The notes under the pieces are model-generated. The model saw only the letters and a program-made list of their open reading frames with translations, searched no databases and had not been told where the DNA came from. A stretch of 29,681 nucleotides of DNA from Coemansia sp. RSA 1804 (taxonomy: Eukaryota > Kickxellomycota > Kickxellomycetes > Kickxellales > Kickxellaceae): the NCBI GenBank assembly GCA_027578815.1, contig JANBTH010000158.1, forward strand, positions 1 to 29,681, given 5' to 3'. The number at the start of each line of letters is the position of its first letter. Position 1 is the stretch's first letter. Made by a program: the position numbers and the translations under genes. Shown piece after piece: positions 1-9,673 of this stretch.

Positions 1-322
1 ACACATGTTTGATGAACAAAGAAGATTTTCGAGTGCAACATTTCCAGGTATTCCAGAAACTGATGCAAACGAACAGTCCATACTAACCAAGAAAATATAT
101 TCCCACATTTTATATAATAGAGACGTGTCCTTACCATATAGGAAGAAAAAAGCATAGTAGATACTAGGCATCTGTGTATTGGGCAATTCAATAGTCTTGT
201 CCTTTTTTATCTTACTGCACAGAAATTACGCATCTATCTATTTCTCATCTCTAGCACCCACCACCCCCAAAAGAAAGTACAGAGGCGTATCAGTCGGTTA
301 GAGCCGTACAGACTATAACTAA
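1..322. other. Left flank and 5' region of the eIF4G gene
   Basis: This AT-rich stretch precedes the eIF4G start codon. A plus-strand frame is open from the window edge (base 2) to a TAG at 155-157, about 51 codons, with an in-frame ATG at base 5. It could be the last codons of an upstream gene or a chance open frame; I cannot tell which. Bases 240-300 are C/T- and then A-rich, as expected for a fungal transcription start region. I see no RNA gene. Confidence 0.4.
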
Positions 323-3300
323 ATGAACCGCAATAGCCCACGTCCGGTACACTCAAAGACTAGCGGCTTCGAGCAGCAAACCCCATCTGGCAACGATTCA
401 ACGAGCAAGCACTTGAATAAACAGAGGCCCAATCAGAGCAATACCAGCAGCAGCAGCACCACCAGCAAGCCAGCAAGCTTTAGCGAGGCAGCAGCGCAGG
501 ATAGACAGTGGCCCCAGGTCAACGGATCAAATGAGGGGGCTGCAAACGGATCAAAGAACGCCCTTGGAAACCCGGCATCCATAGGCGGTCGTGGCAGCAA
601 CAAGGGTTCTGCAAACGCTGCTGCTGGCAGCGGCGGCAGCAGCGGCTCTGGTGCCAATGCGCGCTCGCATAGCCGTGAGGCGCCTGTGCGCTTGCCTTCT
701 AGGAACTCTGTGTCATCTAACACCCCGGCAATTCAGTTTGGCTCTTTCAACGAACAGACTCGAACCTCTTCGCCACCTCCTGCTCAACAGCAGCAGCAAA
801 ACCAACAGCAGCAGCAGCAGCTGCGGCAGCAGCACCAACAACAAAACCAGCAGCAGCAGCGGTCACCTAACGCAGCAGCTACTAGTGGCGGCGTTCCTGT
901 TGGACTTGGAAGGCCCACGACAAAGCCCAGCTTTGGATCGATATCCACTCACAGTGCTAGCCAGGAAGACAACAGCACAAAGCGGTCGCCTACCAGTGGC
1001 GGCAACGCTAATGCATCAGCTTCATCATCCCAGCAACAGCATTCATCAGATGGCTCTGCAAGACAGTCGCATCACGGAGGACGCTCGCACCACCACCAGC
1101 AGCAGCGCCCAGGATCGCGGACATCGAACCAAAGCCGGCAATCGCAGGGCTACGGATCTGGCCGCAAAGACAGCACCGGCTACAAGCAGTCAGGGCCAAA
1201 GGGCGGACCAAAGCCTCGCGACCAGGGCGTTGACGCACCTAACTACCCACAAAACGATGTTGCTGCTGGCTACCAGAACGGCCAGCCAATGCAGGCTTCT
1301 GGTTCAGGCACGTCTGTTGTTCATCCGGCCCAGCCCGTCGTTGGCATCCAGCCACAACCGCAGATGCAGGCACAGCAGCATCAGCAGCTGAATCCGGCTA
1401 TGCACCCACAACAGCAGCCATCGCACTACACCGGTGGCCCATACCGCGGACACAGTCATCAGCAGCAGCAGCAGCAGCACATGCGGCCACCGCACAACCA
1501 AAGCCCAAGCGGGTCGTACAAGCACCAGGCGGCGGGAGCGCACTACGCACCGCACCACCACATGGCCACGCAGCCCATGTCGCAGCCGATGGGATACCCA
1601 ATGCCAGTGCCGGGACAGTCGCCGATGCAGCCGCCTATCATGACCACACAGCCTAACATGCAGCCAATCCAGGGCTGGATACCAGGTCCTCCGCCTCAGT
1701 TTGCGTACATGCCCATTGGCGGCCCAGGGTACGAGCAATACTACCGGCCGCCGCCGCAGACCGCTGGCGGGCCTCCTCCACACAGCATGTACGGGGTTCC
1801 CACATACAGCATGCCCAACCCGACACACGCGGGAGCACCGCAGCTGGGCGCCGGCGGCATCATGCCTCCGCCAGGCTCAATGGCCAGCGGCGCACAGATG
1901 CCCGGCATGACGGCTACGCCAATGGGCGGCCAGCCGCATCATCACGGCCTCAGCGCCAGCGCACAGACGTTTGTCCCTGGCCGCCGCCCCGTGCGCATCG
2001 TCAACCCATCCACTAACGAGGAGATTGATATCTCGCAGCAACAGCGTCTTCGGTCAGTTTCTACAGCGAGCTCGACGCCGCGCAACGTAGCCAGCGGTAC
2101 GGCATCGCCGGCGCCCGGGATGGTCTCGGACAGACGCGACACGGTTTCCACCCCTGTTGAACAAACACCTGAGGAGGAGAGCGCGAAGCCCAAGTTCAAG
2201 ATCCCCAGCACCCGCGCAATCAAGATTGTCAATCCTAATTCCGTTTCTGCCAAGCCTGCTGAGACCGCTGATGCCGCGAGTGATAAGACTGGTGCTGCTG
2301 AGAAGCCTGCTGCCGAAAACACACCTGCTGTTTCCGAAGAAAAGGTCGGAGCTGCTCCTAAACAGGCCGCTGAGGCGGAAACCGCTGTCAAGAAGCCTGT
2401 GGTTGAGGGGAAGCCCGAAGCGTCGGCTGCCCCTGTGCCTGAAGCAAAGAGCGAGGCGAATGAGCAGCCTGTGGCCAGTGCCGAGGCAGAAGCCAAGGAT
2501 ATCCCAGTCTCTGTTGAAGAGCCAAAGGAAGCGGAGAAGGTTCCAGAGAAGGATGCAGCAGCTGAAGCCGCCGCAGCATCTGAGACAGAGCCTAAGCCAG
2601 ACAGCTCGGCTGCCGTTGATGAGCTCTCGAGCTCACTCGCTGAGACAAAGATTGCAGACAAGCATGTCGAGGAGAAGAGTGAGGAGGAGCCGGCTGCCTC
2701 TCAGACCGAGGAAGCGGTTGCATTGAAGGGCGACGACACTGCGATCTCCACGCCTGAACTCGAGCACAAGACCATAGGCGACCAGGGCAAGAAGGAGTCG
2801 GAAGCCGAGCCAGCCGCTGGCTCTGCAGAGGCCGAGAATGGCGAAGAAGAAGAGGAGGAGGAAGAGGAGGATGGTGAGATTGACGAGGATGAGGAGCCTG
2901 CACAGACACCCACGACCCTGCAAAGCCGGTCGCGGCAGGTGACATTTAGCGAGCCACCAACGCCGACATCTATCACACGCACCCTTGATCGCGAGGAGGT
3001 TGTTGAGATGTACAGCGGCAAGAGTAGCGCGCCGACCATTGTAGGAGACATCCTGCGGTATCCGCGCGCATTCCTCGAGCAGTTCAACGGCGTCTGCGAT
3101 GCGCCAACATCGTTCCACTTTGAGATCACCAACACCGACTATCGCCTGTCGTCAGACCGCGGGTCGGGCATGCGGCGGTCGATGTCTGGGTCTGGGCGGC
3201 ACCGCGAGCCAATGTCGTCGTCGAACGATTTTGGCGCAATGGGTCGGTTCCGCCACACGGCGCAGCCGGCGGCTCATGGCGGCGCACTGACGTCGGACGA

Positions 3301-5566
3301 CCGTTTCCGGCAGAGCACCGAGATGAGAGGCCGCACCGACATTGGTGGCCGCTCGACTGGAATGGGCGGGCGCTCTCCCTCGGGCCAGATGCGCAGTCTT
3401 GGCAGCGGCCGCGAAAGCCGCGGCGGACGCAACAATGTGCGTGGACGCGGGCGTGGGCGCGGGCGCGGCGGGTCGCAGCATGGCGGCGACCGCGTGGGCG
3501 GAATGCCAGGCCAGATCGAGACGCTTGCCAACGTCAAGCCGCTTGAGAAGAGCGAGAACCGGTATGTTGCCAAGTCTCTTCAGAGGGGCAAAGGCAGCGG
3601 CGAGGACGAGATGGATGAGGAGGTGTACAACCGTCGTATGCGGTCGCTGCTCAACAAGCTGACCGTCGACAACTTTGAGTCGGTGTCGGACGAGCTTCTC
3701 GAGTGGGGCAACAAGTCCGCCAACGAAAACGATGGCCGGATCGTGCGCCATCTGATCATGCTGATCTTTGACAAGGCAACCGACGAGGCCACCTGGGCGC
3801 AGATGTATGCCCGTCTGTGCTACAAGTTCATCTGCAAGATCAGCAACAACGTGGTTGACCGCACGCTGCCTCCAAAGGAGGGCAACCAGCTTGTCGGCGG
3901 CTTCCTTGTGCGCAAGTACCTCTTGTCAAAGTGCCAGGAGGAGTTTGAAAAGGGCTGGAGGGTTGAGATGCCGCTGGACATGGAGTCTGAGGAGTACTAC
4001 GAGGCCGCCAAGATCAAGCGTCGTGGTCTGGGTCTTGTCCGCTTCATCGGCGAGCTCTATCTGCTTGATATTCTTACGCCACGCATCATCCAAGAGTGCA
4101 TCAAGCGGCTGCTGGCAAGCTACGAGGATCCCGAGGAGGAGGAGACAGAGTCACTGTGCAAGCTGCTGACAACCGTTGGCAAGAAGATTGACCAGCCGAC
4201 CCACAAGAAGCTTATTGACGCCTACTTTGCGCGCGTCAAGAGCATGGCCGAAAACAAGAAGCTGATCTCGCGTATCCGCTTCATGCTGAAGGATGTTTTA
4301 GATCTTCGGCAGCGGGACTGGGTTGTTACCAACGTCAAGGATGCCGGTCCAAAGACCATTGCGGAGATCCACGAGGAGGCCGAGCGCAAGAAGGCCGCCG
4401 AGGCTGCTATGCGCAAGGCTCCGTCGCAAGGAGGCCGGCGCTCGGACATGCATCCGGGTCGCGGCGAGGGCTACGGCGGACGTCGTAGTGGATGGAACAC
4501 TATGGGCGGCCCAAGCGGTAGTGGCCGCAACGACCAGAGCCAGCGCACGGGCGACATGACTGGATTCGGCAACCTTTCGCGCTCGAAGGGCACCGCCACC
4601 ATGAGCTCCTCCATCGGCCCTGGCACCAATCCGTTTGGTCTGTTCTCGGCCGGCTCGCGCGGCTGGAACAGCAGCTCTTCCAACGATGGCCGCCGGAACC
4701 GCGATGATCGGAGTACGGTCCGGGCGTCTGGTCTTGGCGGCAGCGGTCGCACGCCGTCGCACTCGTCGCGTGGCGCCGACTCGACTCTGGCCTCTCCGGA
4801 GCCGGTCCGGTCGCGCAACATGTTTGACATGCTTAGCAACGACGACGAGGAGTCGCATGTGTCTCCTCGCGGTGACGCAGCGAGGGGAGGCGCGCCTTCA
4901 AAGGCCGCGCAGCAGCAGCCATCGTCAGCCCTGGCATCTCGTGCCAGTGAAGCGTCGGCTGGCGCCAAGCCCATGGAGTCGGCGCTTCTGCAGCGCAAGA
5001 TCAAGAGCATGATTGAGGAGTATGTTGAGCTCAAGTCCGACACCGAGTTTATCGAGTGCTTCAAGGAGCTGGGCGAGGTCAATTACCAGCCAGCAGTGTT
5101 TGCCATTGTCAGCAAGGTCATGGATCTGCGGCCGGACCATGTGGCTCAGTCGCTGTCTGCCTTTGCTGCTCTGCGCACGGACGATCTCGTGTCGGAGGAC
5201 ATTGCCATCAGCGGGCTTGCCGAGTACAGCGAGCTCCTTGAGGACGTTGCGCTGGACTCGCCCAATGCGTTCGGCTTCTTTGGCAAGCTGATGGCTGCGT
5301 TCCAGGTGCCGTTTACCCGCGTGCCCGAGGCGCTGGGCGACCTTGCAACCAGCGTATCGTCGCTCACTCCCTCCGCGCTGTCTATAACCAAGGCGTATCT
5401 GAAGCAGCTTGTTGACGACGAGGGCGTGGATGAGATCAAGAAGTCTATTGAGACATCCAAGTTCGATATCTCGCAGTTCTGCAATCCGGACAGGAGGGCC
5501 GATGCCGATATCAGGCGGACCCTTGATCTTCACGATCTGCTGCCTCTCTTCCCAAAGTACGCCTAG
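323..5566 (+). CDS. Eukaryotic translation initiation factor 4 gamma (eIF4G), cap-complex scaffold
   Basis: This 1747-residue protein is the cytoplasmic scaffold that joins cap-bound eIF4E, helicase eIF4A, poly(A)-binding protein and RNA. Visible architecture: a long Ser/Gln/Gly/Pro-rich N-terminus with poly-Gln around residues 154-188 and His/Gln/Met/Pro-rich sequence to about 550; an Ala/Glu/Lys-rich stretch about 640-840; a run of Glu about 842-856; a candidate eIF4E-binding motif YPRAFLEQF starting at Tyr913; an Arg-Gly-rich patch about 1030-1055; a MIF4G HEAT domain from about 1105 (RRMRSLLNKLTVDNFESVSD) to about 1335 (DLRQRDWV); an Arg/Gly/Ser-rich linker; and a C-terminal MA3-type domain from about 1551 (LLQRKIKSMIEEYVELKSDT) to the end. 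Budding-yeast eIF4G lacks MA3, whereas many other fungi and animals have it. The frame is one uninterrupted exon. The family assignment is secure. The final hydrophobic position of the eIF4E motif is Glu rather than Leu/Met. Confidence 0.95.
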   Translation: MNRNSPRPVHSKTSGFEQQTPSGNDSTSKHLNKQRPNQSNTSSSSTTSKPASFSEAAAQDRQWPQVNGSNEGAANGSKNALGNPASIGGRGSNKGSANAAAGSGGSSGSGANARSHSREAPVRLPSRNSVSSNTPAIQFGSFNEQTRTSSPPPAQQQQQNQQQQQQLRQQHQQQNQQQQRSPNAAATSGGVPVGLGRPTTKPSFGSISTHSASQEDNSTKRSPTSGGNANASASSSQQQHSSDGSARQSHHGGRSHHHQQQRPGSRTSNQSRQSQGYGSGRKDSTGYKQSGPKGGPKPRDQGVDAPNYPQNDVAAGYQNGQPMQASGSGTSVVHPAQPVVGIQPQPQMQAQQHQQLNPAMHPQQQPSHYTGGPYRGHSHQQQQQQHMRPPHNQSPSGSYKHQAAGAHYAPHHHMATQPMSQPMGYPMPVPGQSPMQPPIMTTQPNMQPIQGWIPGPPPQFAYMPIGGPGYEQYYRPPPQTAGGPPPHSMYGVPTYSMPNPTHAGAPQLGAGGIMPPPGSMASGAQMPGMTATPMGGQPHHHGLSASAQTFVPGRRPVRIVNPSTNEEIDISQQQRLRSVSTASSTPRNVASGTASPAPGMVSDRRDTVSTPVEQTPEEESAKPKFKIPSTRAIKIVNPNSVSAKPAETADAASDKTGAAEKPAAENTPAVSEEKVGAAPKQAAEAETAVKKPVVEGKPEASAAPVPEAKSEANEQPVASAEAEAKDIPVSVEEPKEAEKVPEKDAAAEAAAASETEPKPDSSAAVDELSSSLAETKIADKHVEEKSEEEPAASQTEEAVALKGDDTAISTPELEHKTIGDQGKKESEAEPAAGSAEAENGEEEEEEEEEDGEIDEDEEPAQTPTTLQSRSRQVTFSEPPTPTSITRTLDREEVVEMYSGKSSAPTIVGDILRYPRAFLEQFNGVCDAPTSFHFEITNTDYRLSSDRGSGMRRSMSGSGRHREPMSSSNDFGAMGRFRHTAQPAAHGGALTSDDRFRQSTEMRGRTDIGGRSTGMGGRSPSGQMRSLGSGRESRGGRNNVRGRGRGRGRGGSQHGGDRVGGMPGQIETLANVKPLEKSENRYVAKSLQRGKGSGEDEMDEEVYNRRMRSLLNKLTVDNFESVSDELLEWGNKSANENDGRIVRHLIMLIFDKATDEATWAQMYARLCYKFICKISNNVVDRTLPPKEGNQLVGGFLVRKYLLSKCQEEFEKGWRVEMPLDMESEEYYEAAKIKRRGLGLVRFIGELYLLDILTPRIIQECIKRLLASYEDPEEEETESLCKLLTTVGKKIDQPTHKKLIDAYFARVKSMAENKKLISRIRFMLKDVLDLRQRDWVVTNVKDAGPKTIAEIHEEAERKKAAEAAMRKAPSQGGRRSDMHPGRGEGYGGRRSGWNTMGGPSGSGRNDQSQRTGDMTGFGNLSRSKGTATMSSSIGPGTNPFGLFSAGSRGWNSSSSNDGRRNRDDRSTVRASGLGGSGRTPSHSSRGADSTLASPEPVRSRNMFDMLSNDDEESHVSPRGDAARGGAPSKAAQQQPSSALASRASEASAGAKPMESALLQRKIKSMIEEYVELKSDTEFIECFKELGEVNYQPAVFAIVSKVMDLRPDHVAQSLSAFAALRTDDLVSEDIAISGLAEYSELLEDVALDSPNAFGFFGKLMAAFQVPFTRVPEALGDLATSVSSLTPSALSITKAYLKQLVDDEGVDEIKKSIETSKFDISQFCNPDRRADADIRRTLDLHDLLPLFPKYA

Positions 5567-6461
5567 TTATTTAGTTAGCTGGGCTGCTGGTAAAGAAAAG
5601 AGAGACATTTGCTTTCTTTTTTCTCCTTTTTGGTTTGTGTGGCACATTGCCCGCATATATTGTTGGTATGCGTCTGTTGTGCCGTGCTCGGTTACAGTTA
5701 TAATTTTTTATATAATTTTTCTATTTTCCTTTTTCTCAGCATTCTACTATGAAGATATATCTTTTTTCATATTTATAAGGCGTGCTTCTGAGTTTGATGG
5801 TGCAGCCTTGCTAATCTGATCTGATTGATACATGCGTAATAAGCAGTCTCCCTCGTTGTTGAGGCTGGGGGTACGAAAAATTCTCTTTGTAAAAAAAAAA
5901 AAACAGCAAGCGGCGCATTTGCGTTTTTCTTACGGTGGAAGGATCCAGAAGATGCCAGAACACACACAGCGAGCGTCTTTGCCCGCCTCTTTTTGGCATT
6001 TGTGTGGAACATGGTTTGTTTGTGCTCAAGGCATCGAATAGCAGTGGATGTGTTCCAGTTGGTGGTGGTAGGTTTGGGGTGGACAACGAAACAGAAGGGG
6101 TTTTTTTCGTTGCCTGAAATCGAAAGACTGTCCAGTGATCAGAGCAAAAAGAGAGCCTGGGTTTCTCCCCTTTCAAACGCCTTTAGCGTACAACCAAGCC
6201 TTGCCCAGAAAGTGTTTTTGCTCTCCTTTTTCGTCACCCCAACACTTGCTTTCTTTCTTGCCTTCTTCTCCACTCTCCTCTATTCTAGCTAAAATTAAAG
6301 TATCTATAGTATCATTACAGCCTTCGTTTATCCCGTCTGTACAACAGTGGCTAAAGGGGCTCGTTTAATAGTAGATTCAAACAAGAAACACACAACTTTT
6401 TTTTAGTTTCTCTCACTCTCTCCGCAAGACCTTTTTTTTTAAAGACCAAATAGAAAAAAGA
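5567..6461. other. Intergenic: eIF4G 3' flank and Hsp110 promoter
   Basis: The stretch holds no convincing gene; the open frames in it are short and lack recognisable sequence. It contains a 13-base A run at 5891-5903, a phased GAA array at 5938-5960 (listed separately), and a CT-rich tract followed by T runs at about 6390-6441 immediately before the Hsp110 start. Such tracts are common upstream of highly expressed fungal genes. Confidence 0.6.
5938..5960. promoter_or_regulatory. Candidate step-type heat-shock element upstream of Hsp110
   Basis: Three GAA triplets lie at 5938, 5948 and 5958, each separated by exactly seven bases (GAA-n7-GAA-n7-GAA). This is the reverse-strand form of the step-type Hsf1 site TTC-n7-TTC-n7-TTC described in yeast. 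The intervening positions (ATC, TGC) each differ by one base from the TTC that would make a continuous perfect element. It lies about 500 bp upstream of an Hsp110 gene, a class commonly controlled by Hsf1. The spacing is seen directly; the function is inferred. Confidence 0.4.
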
Positions 6462-8807
6462 ATGTCGGTTGTAGGCTTTGACATTGGAAATCTGCAGTCG
6501 GTGATTGCCGTGGCTCGCAACCGTGGTATCGACATTGTTGCCAACGAGGTGTCGAACAGGGCGACGCCCACAATGATCTCGTTCGGACCCAAGCAGCGCT
6601 TTATCGGAGAGCCAGCCAAGAACCAGGAGATGGGCAACTTTAAGAACACGGTGGGTACTATCAAGCGCCTTATCGGACGCTCGTACAACGAGCCCGAGGT
6701 GCAGGATTTCGAGTCACAGTTCACGGGATGCAAGCTGTGCGACGTCGATGGCGAGGTCGGAGTCGAGGTCAGCTACCTGGGCGAGCCCAAGAAGTTCAGC
6801 GCGACACAGCTCTACGCTATGTTCCTGGGCAAGCTGCGCGACACCGCGTCGAAGGAGCTTGGCGGGTCGATGTCGGATGTGGTTATCTCGGTGCCCGGAT
6901 GGTACACGGATCGGCAGCGTCGTGCAGTGCACCAGGCAAGCAAGATAGCGGGGCTGAACTGTCTGCGCGTTCTCAACGATAGCACAGCCGCAGCGCTTGG
7001 ATACGGTATCACCAAGACTGATCTGCCCGAGGACAAGCCGCGCAACGTCGTGTTTGTGGACCTTGGCCACAGCTCGTTCACCGTGTCGGTGGTGGCCTTC
7101 AAGAAGGGCGAGCTCAAGGTCAAGTCTGTTGCCTACGACCGCAGCGTCGGTGGGCGCAACTTTGACCAGGCGCTGGCAGACCACTTCATCAGCGTGTTTG
7201 ACGAGAAGTACAAGCTTGACATCCGGTCGAACAGCAAGGCGCAGCTTCGTCTGCGTGCTGCGTGCGAGAAGCTGAAGAAGGTTCTTTCGGCCAACTCCAA
7301 TGCGCCCATCAATGTCGAGAACATCATGAACGATGTTGACGCCAGCGCTATGTACTCGCGCGACGAGTTTGTCGAGCTGATCGACCCATTGCTGCAGAAC
7401 CTGGAGAAGCCGATCAAAAAGGCCATTGCTGATGCCAATCTTTCGGCCGACGAAATCCACTCGATTGAGCTTGTGGGTGGATCGATCCGCATTCCGGCCG
7501 TGAAGCAGAAGCTGACGGAGTTTTTTGGACGCGAGCTGTCGTACACGCTGAACCAGGACGAGGCTGTGGCCCGCGGCTGCGCTCTGCAGTGCGCCATTGC
7601 ATCGCCAGTGTTCCGTGTGCGCGACTTCTCAGTCAACGACATCACCGCGCACCCTATCCGCTTCAAGTGGGAGGCCACGGCCGGCAGCGACGACACCAGC
7701 CTTGATGTGTTTACGCACAACAACTCGATTCCCAGCACCAAGATGCTGACATTCTACCGCAAGCAGCCGTTTGCCATCGAGGCCGAGTACTCGGACCCAT
7801 CGAGCCTCCCGCAGGGCACCAACGTCTGGATCTCGCGCTTTGACATCAAGGACGTTGCACCACAGGAGAACGGCGATCTGACCACCATCAAGGTCAAGGC
7901 GCGGCTGGATCTGAGCGGCGTGCTTAATGTCACCAGCGCCTACACAGTCGAGGAGACCGAGGTTGAGGAGCCAGTGCCGCAGCCCGAGCCCAAGGAGGGC
8001 GAGGAGCCCAAGACGCCCGAGATGCGCAAGGTCAAGAAGCTTGTGAAGAAGGCCGATCTGCCTGTGCTGCAGGCGTCGCAGTGCCTGGACAACGCGACCA
8101 TCACCGACTTTGCGAAGCGCGAGCGCGAGATGCACGCGGCCGACGCGCTTGTCGATGCCACGGAGATTGCCAAGAACGCGCTGGAGGAGTACATCTACGA
8201 CATACGCGGCAAGATCGAGGGCGAATGCTCTGCCTTCATCGAGCCCAGCGAGAAGGACGACTTTTTGCGCAAGCTCAGCGAGGCCGAGGACTGGCTCTAC
8301 GACGAGGGCGATGACACCACCAAGGATGCCTATGTTTCCAAGCTTGAGGGTCTCAAGGCCGTTGGCGATCCGGTCGTCGAGCGCTACCGCGAGGACAAGG
8401 ATCGGCCCAAGGCTGTGCGCGAGCTGCGCGACATCATTGCGCAATGGGCCGACCGCGCGACGTCGCAGGAGGAGCGTTACGCGCACATCACGGCCGAGGA
8501 GAGGCAGAAGGTCATCGACCGCATCGAGAAGACGCAGGAGTGGCTGGACGAGCGACTGGAGAAGCAGTCGGCGCGCAAGAAGTGGGATGCGCCGGTCATC
8601 TTCGCGTCTGAGATCAAGAAGGAGCGCGAGAGCCTTGTGTTCTTCGCCAATCCGATCATGTCTCGCCCGAAGCCGGCGGAGCCCAAGCCCGAGGAAAAGC
8701 CCGAAGATGGCGCCAGCAACACCAACAGCAACAACGCGTCTCCGGCCCCGAAGGATGAGGATGAGTCCAAGCCCAGCGGCGCTGGCTCTGAGATGGACGT
8801 CGATTAA
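6462..8807 (+). CDS. Hsp110/Sse1-type chaperone, nucleotide exchange factor for Hsp70
   Basis: This 781-residue member of the Hsp70 superfamily belongs to the Hsp110 subfamily, which acts in the cytosol as nucleotide exchange factor and holdase for Hsp70. The ATPase domain starts at once (VGFDIGNLQSVIAVARNRGI) and includes VSNRATPTMISFG, a DLGHSS phosphate loop, VGGRNFDQAL and ELVGGSIRIPAV. Residues from about 395 form the substrate-binding beta domain, interrupted near 505-530 by an acidic Glu/Pro/Lys loop typical of Hsp110. A helical domain from about 560 and a Pro/Lys/Glu-rich tail ending EMDVD follow. Canonical Hsp70 has DLGGGT where this protein has DLGHSS, which together with the loop separates it from Hsp70 proper. 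Length matches the family (yeast Sse1 is about 690; animal Hsp110 about 840). The ATG has A at -3. Codons are strongly G/C-ending, consistent with high expression. Confidence 0.95.
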   Translation: MSVVGFDIGNLQSVIAVARNRGIDIVANEVSNRATPTMISFGPKQRFIGEPAKNQEMGNFKNTVGTIKRLIGRSYNEPEVQDFESQFTGCKLCDVDGEVGVEVSYLGEPKKFSATQLYAMFLGKLRDTASKELGGSMSDVVISVPGWYTDRQRRAVHQASKIAGLNCLRVLNDSTAAALGYGITKTDLPEDKPRNVVFVDLGHSSFTVSVVAFKKGELKVKSVAYDRSVGGRNFDQALADHFISVFDEKYKLDIRSNSKAQLRLRAACEKLKKVLSANSNAPINVENIMNDVDASAMYSRDEFVELIDPLLQNLEKPIKKAIADANLSADEIHSIELVGGSIRIPAVKQKLTEFFGRELSYTLNQDEAVARGCALQCAIASPVFRVRDFSVNDITAHPIRFKWEATAGSDDTSLDVFTHNNSIPSTKMLTFYRKQPFAIEAEYSDPSSLPQGTNVWISRFDIKDVAPQENGDLTTIKVKARLDLSGVLNVTSAYTVEETEVEEPVPQPEPKEGEEPKTPEMRKVKKLVKKADLPVLQASQCLDNATITDFAKREREMHAADALVDATEIAKNALEEYIYDIRGKIEGECSAFIEPSEKDDFLRKLSEAEDWLYDEGDDTTKDAYVSKLEGLKAVGDPVVERYREDKDRPKAVRELRDIIAQWADRATSQEERYAHITAEERQKVIDRIEKTQEWLDERLEKQSARKKWDAPVIFASEIKKERESLVFFANPIMSRPKPAEPKPEEKPEDGASNTNSNNASPAPKDEDESKPSGAGSEMDVD

Positions 8808-9673
8808 GCGCGGATTGGAGGAGGAAACTAACCCGTTCTTCCTGTCTGCTGTTCTATCTTTCTTTCTTAATTTTGGTTTTCGTTTTTCAACAGCCGTTTG
8901 TTCACACTGGCAAAGCATGCTTTCCACCAGAATCACTTTTCGTAATCTGTTTTGTTTGTCTTTGGATGAGCCGTTTGTTCTCGTTCCTGTCGCTTTTCGT
9001 TCACCTATGAGCAAAGTGGACGAATAGAGGAGAACACGAGCAGCGGTCGAGACAGCATAGAACCTTTGATTGAAGCAAGCCAATGCCGCCTATGCGCATT
9101 AGAGGCGGCGGGGGGCTGCTGCTGCCTCTTCAGATGACCCGCAAAAGGCCGATTGGGATAGAAAAAAGAGCCCTAAAAAACTCGTGTGTATGCTATGACG
9201 ACGAGATTGACAGACGCCGCTGGCGTTGGTGGTTGTTTAGCACTTTCTATGCTGGGATTGATTGGTTTGCTTAACGTTTACCAAAAGCCAAGCCAGTTCG
9301 GTTGGCCAAGGCGGAGGGGCGTTGTTGCATTTTTTGTTTTCGCTTCTCTCCTCGCTTTCTTCTTTTCTTCCTTTCGGCTGTTAGATTTGCTATTTACGCC
9401 TGGAAATGCTCTCGCCTCCTCTACCGTGTCTTCATTCATAACGCCTTTGGTTTGTTTACCATTCATTACCACCGCATTCTATATTCACTTGGTAGTAGTC
9501 TCTTTGCTTCTGTCTTACCTCCCTTCCTGCCTACTTTTATAACTATTGGTTTCTCTTTTCCTCTATCCATACCCTTATACACGCGCCATATTGGACCGGG
9601 CTGGCAGTTGAGCAAGACAGCGTAGGCATAGCAGCATATCGGTGCTGAAGCTGAATAGTCGAACAGTTGAAGA
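8808..9673. other. Intergenic: Hsp110 3' flank and CDS1 promoter
   Basis: No gene is supported. The plus strand from about 9330 to 9560 is strongly pyrimidine-rich, so every plus-strand frame through it reads as runs of Phe, Leu and Ser; a 118-codon open frame at 9186-9542 arises this way. I looked for inositol-response (CATGTG) boxes before the phospholipid gene and saw none. Confidence 0.6.

Noticed and set aside
782..860. CAG repeat as a mobile or regulatory repeat
   Set aside because: It encodes poly-Gln in frame within eIF4G and is interrupted by CAA and other codons, so it is ordinary coding low complexity.
591..1391. 266-codon plus-strand frame within the eIF4G N-terminus
   Set aside because: Reading CAG/GCA repeats in another phase gives poly-Ala and poly-Ser runs; it is a shadow of the poly-Gln region.
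7629..9083. 484-codon minus-strand frame opposite Hsp110
   Set aside because: It is a mirror of a G/C-ending, codon-biased gene and runs into its 3' flank. The reading is Leu/Arg/Val-rich with no domain, while the plus strand gives a complete Hsp110.
9186..9542. 118-codon hydrophobic plus-strand frame before CDS1
   Set aside because: The hydrophobicity follows from a pyrimidine-rich tract; no family resemblance is seen and it lies where the CDS1 start region should be.
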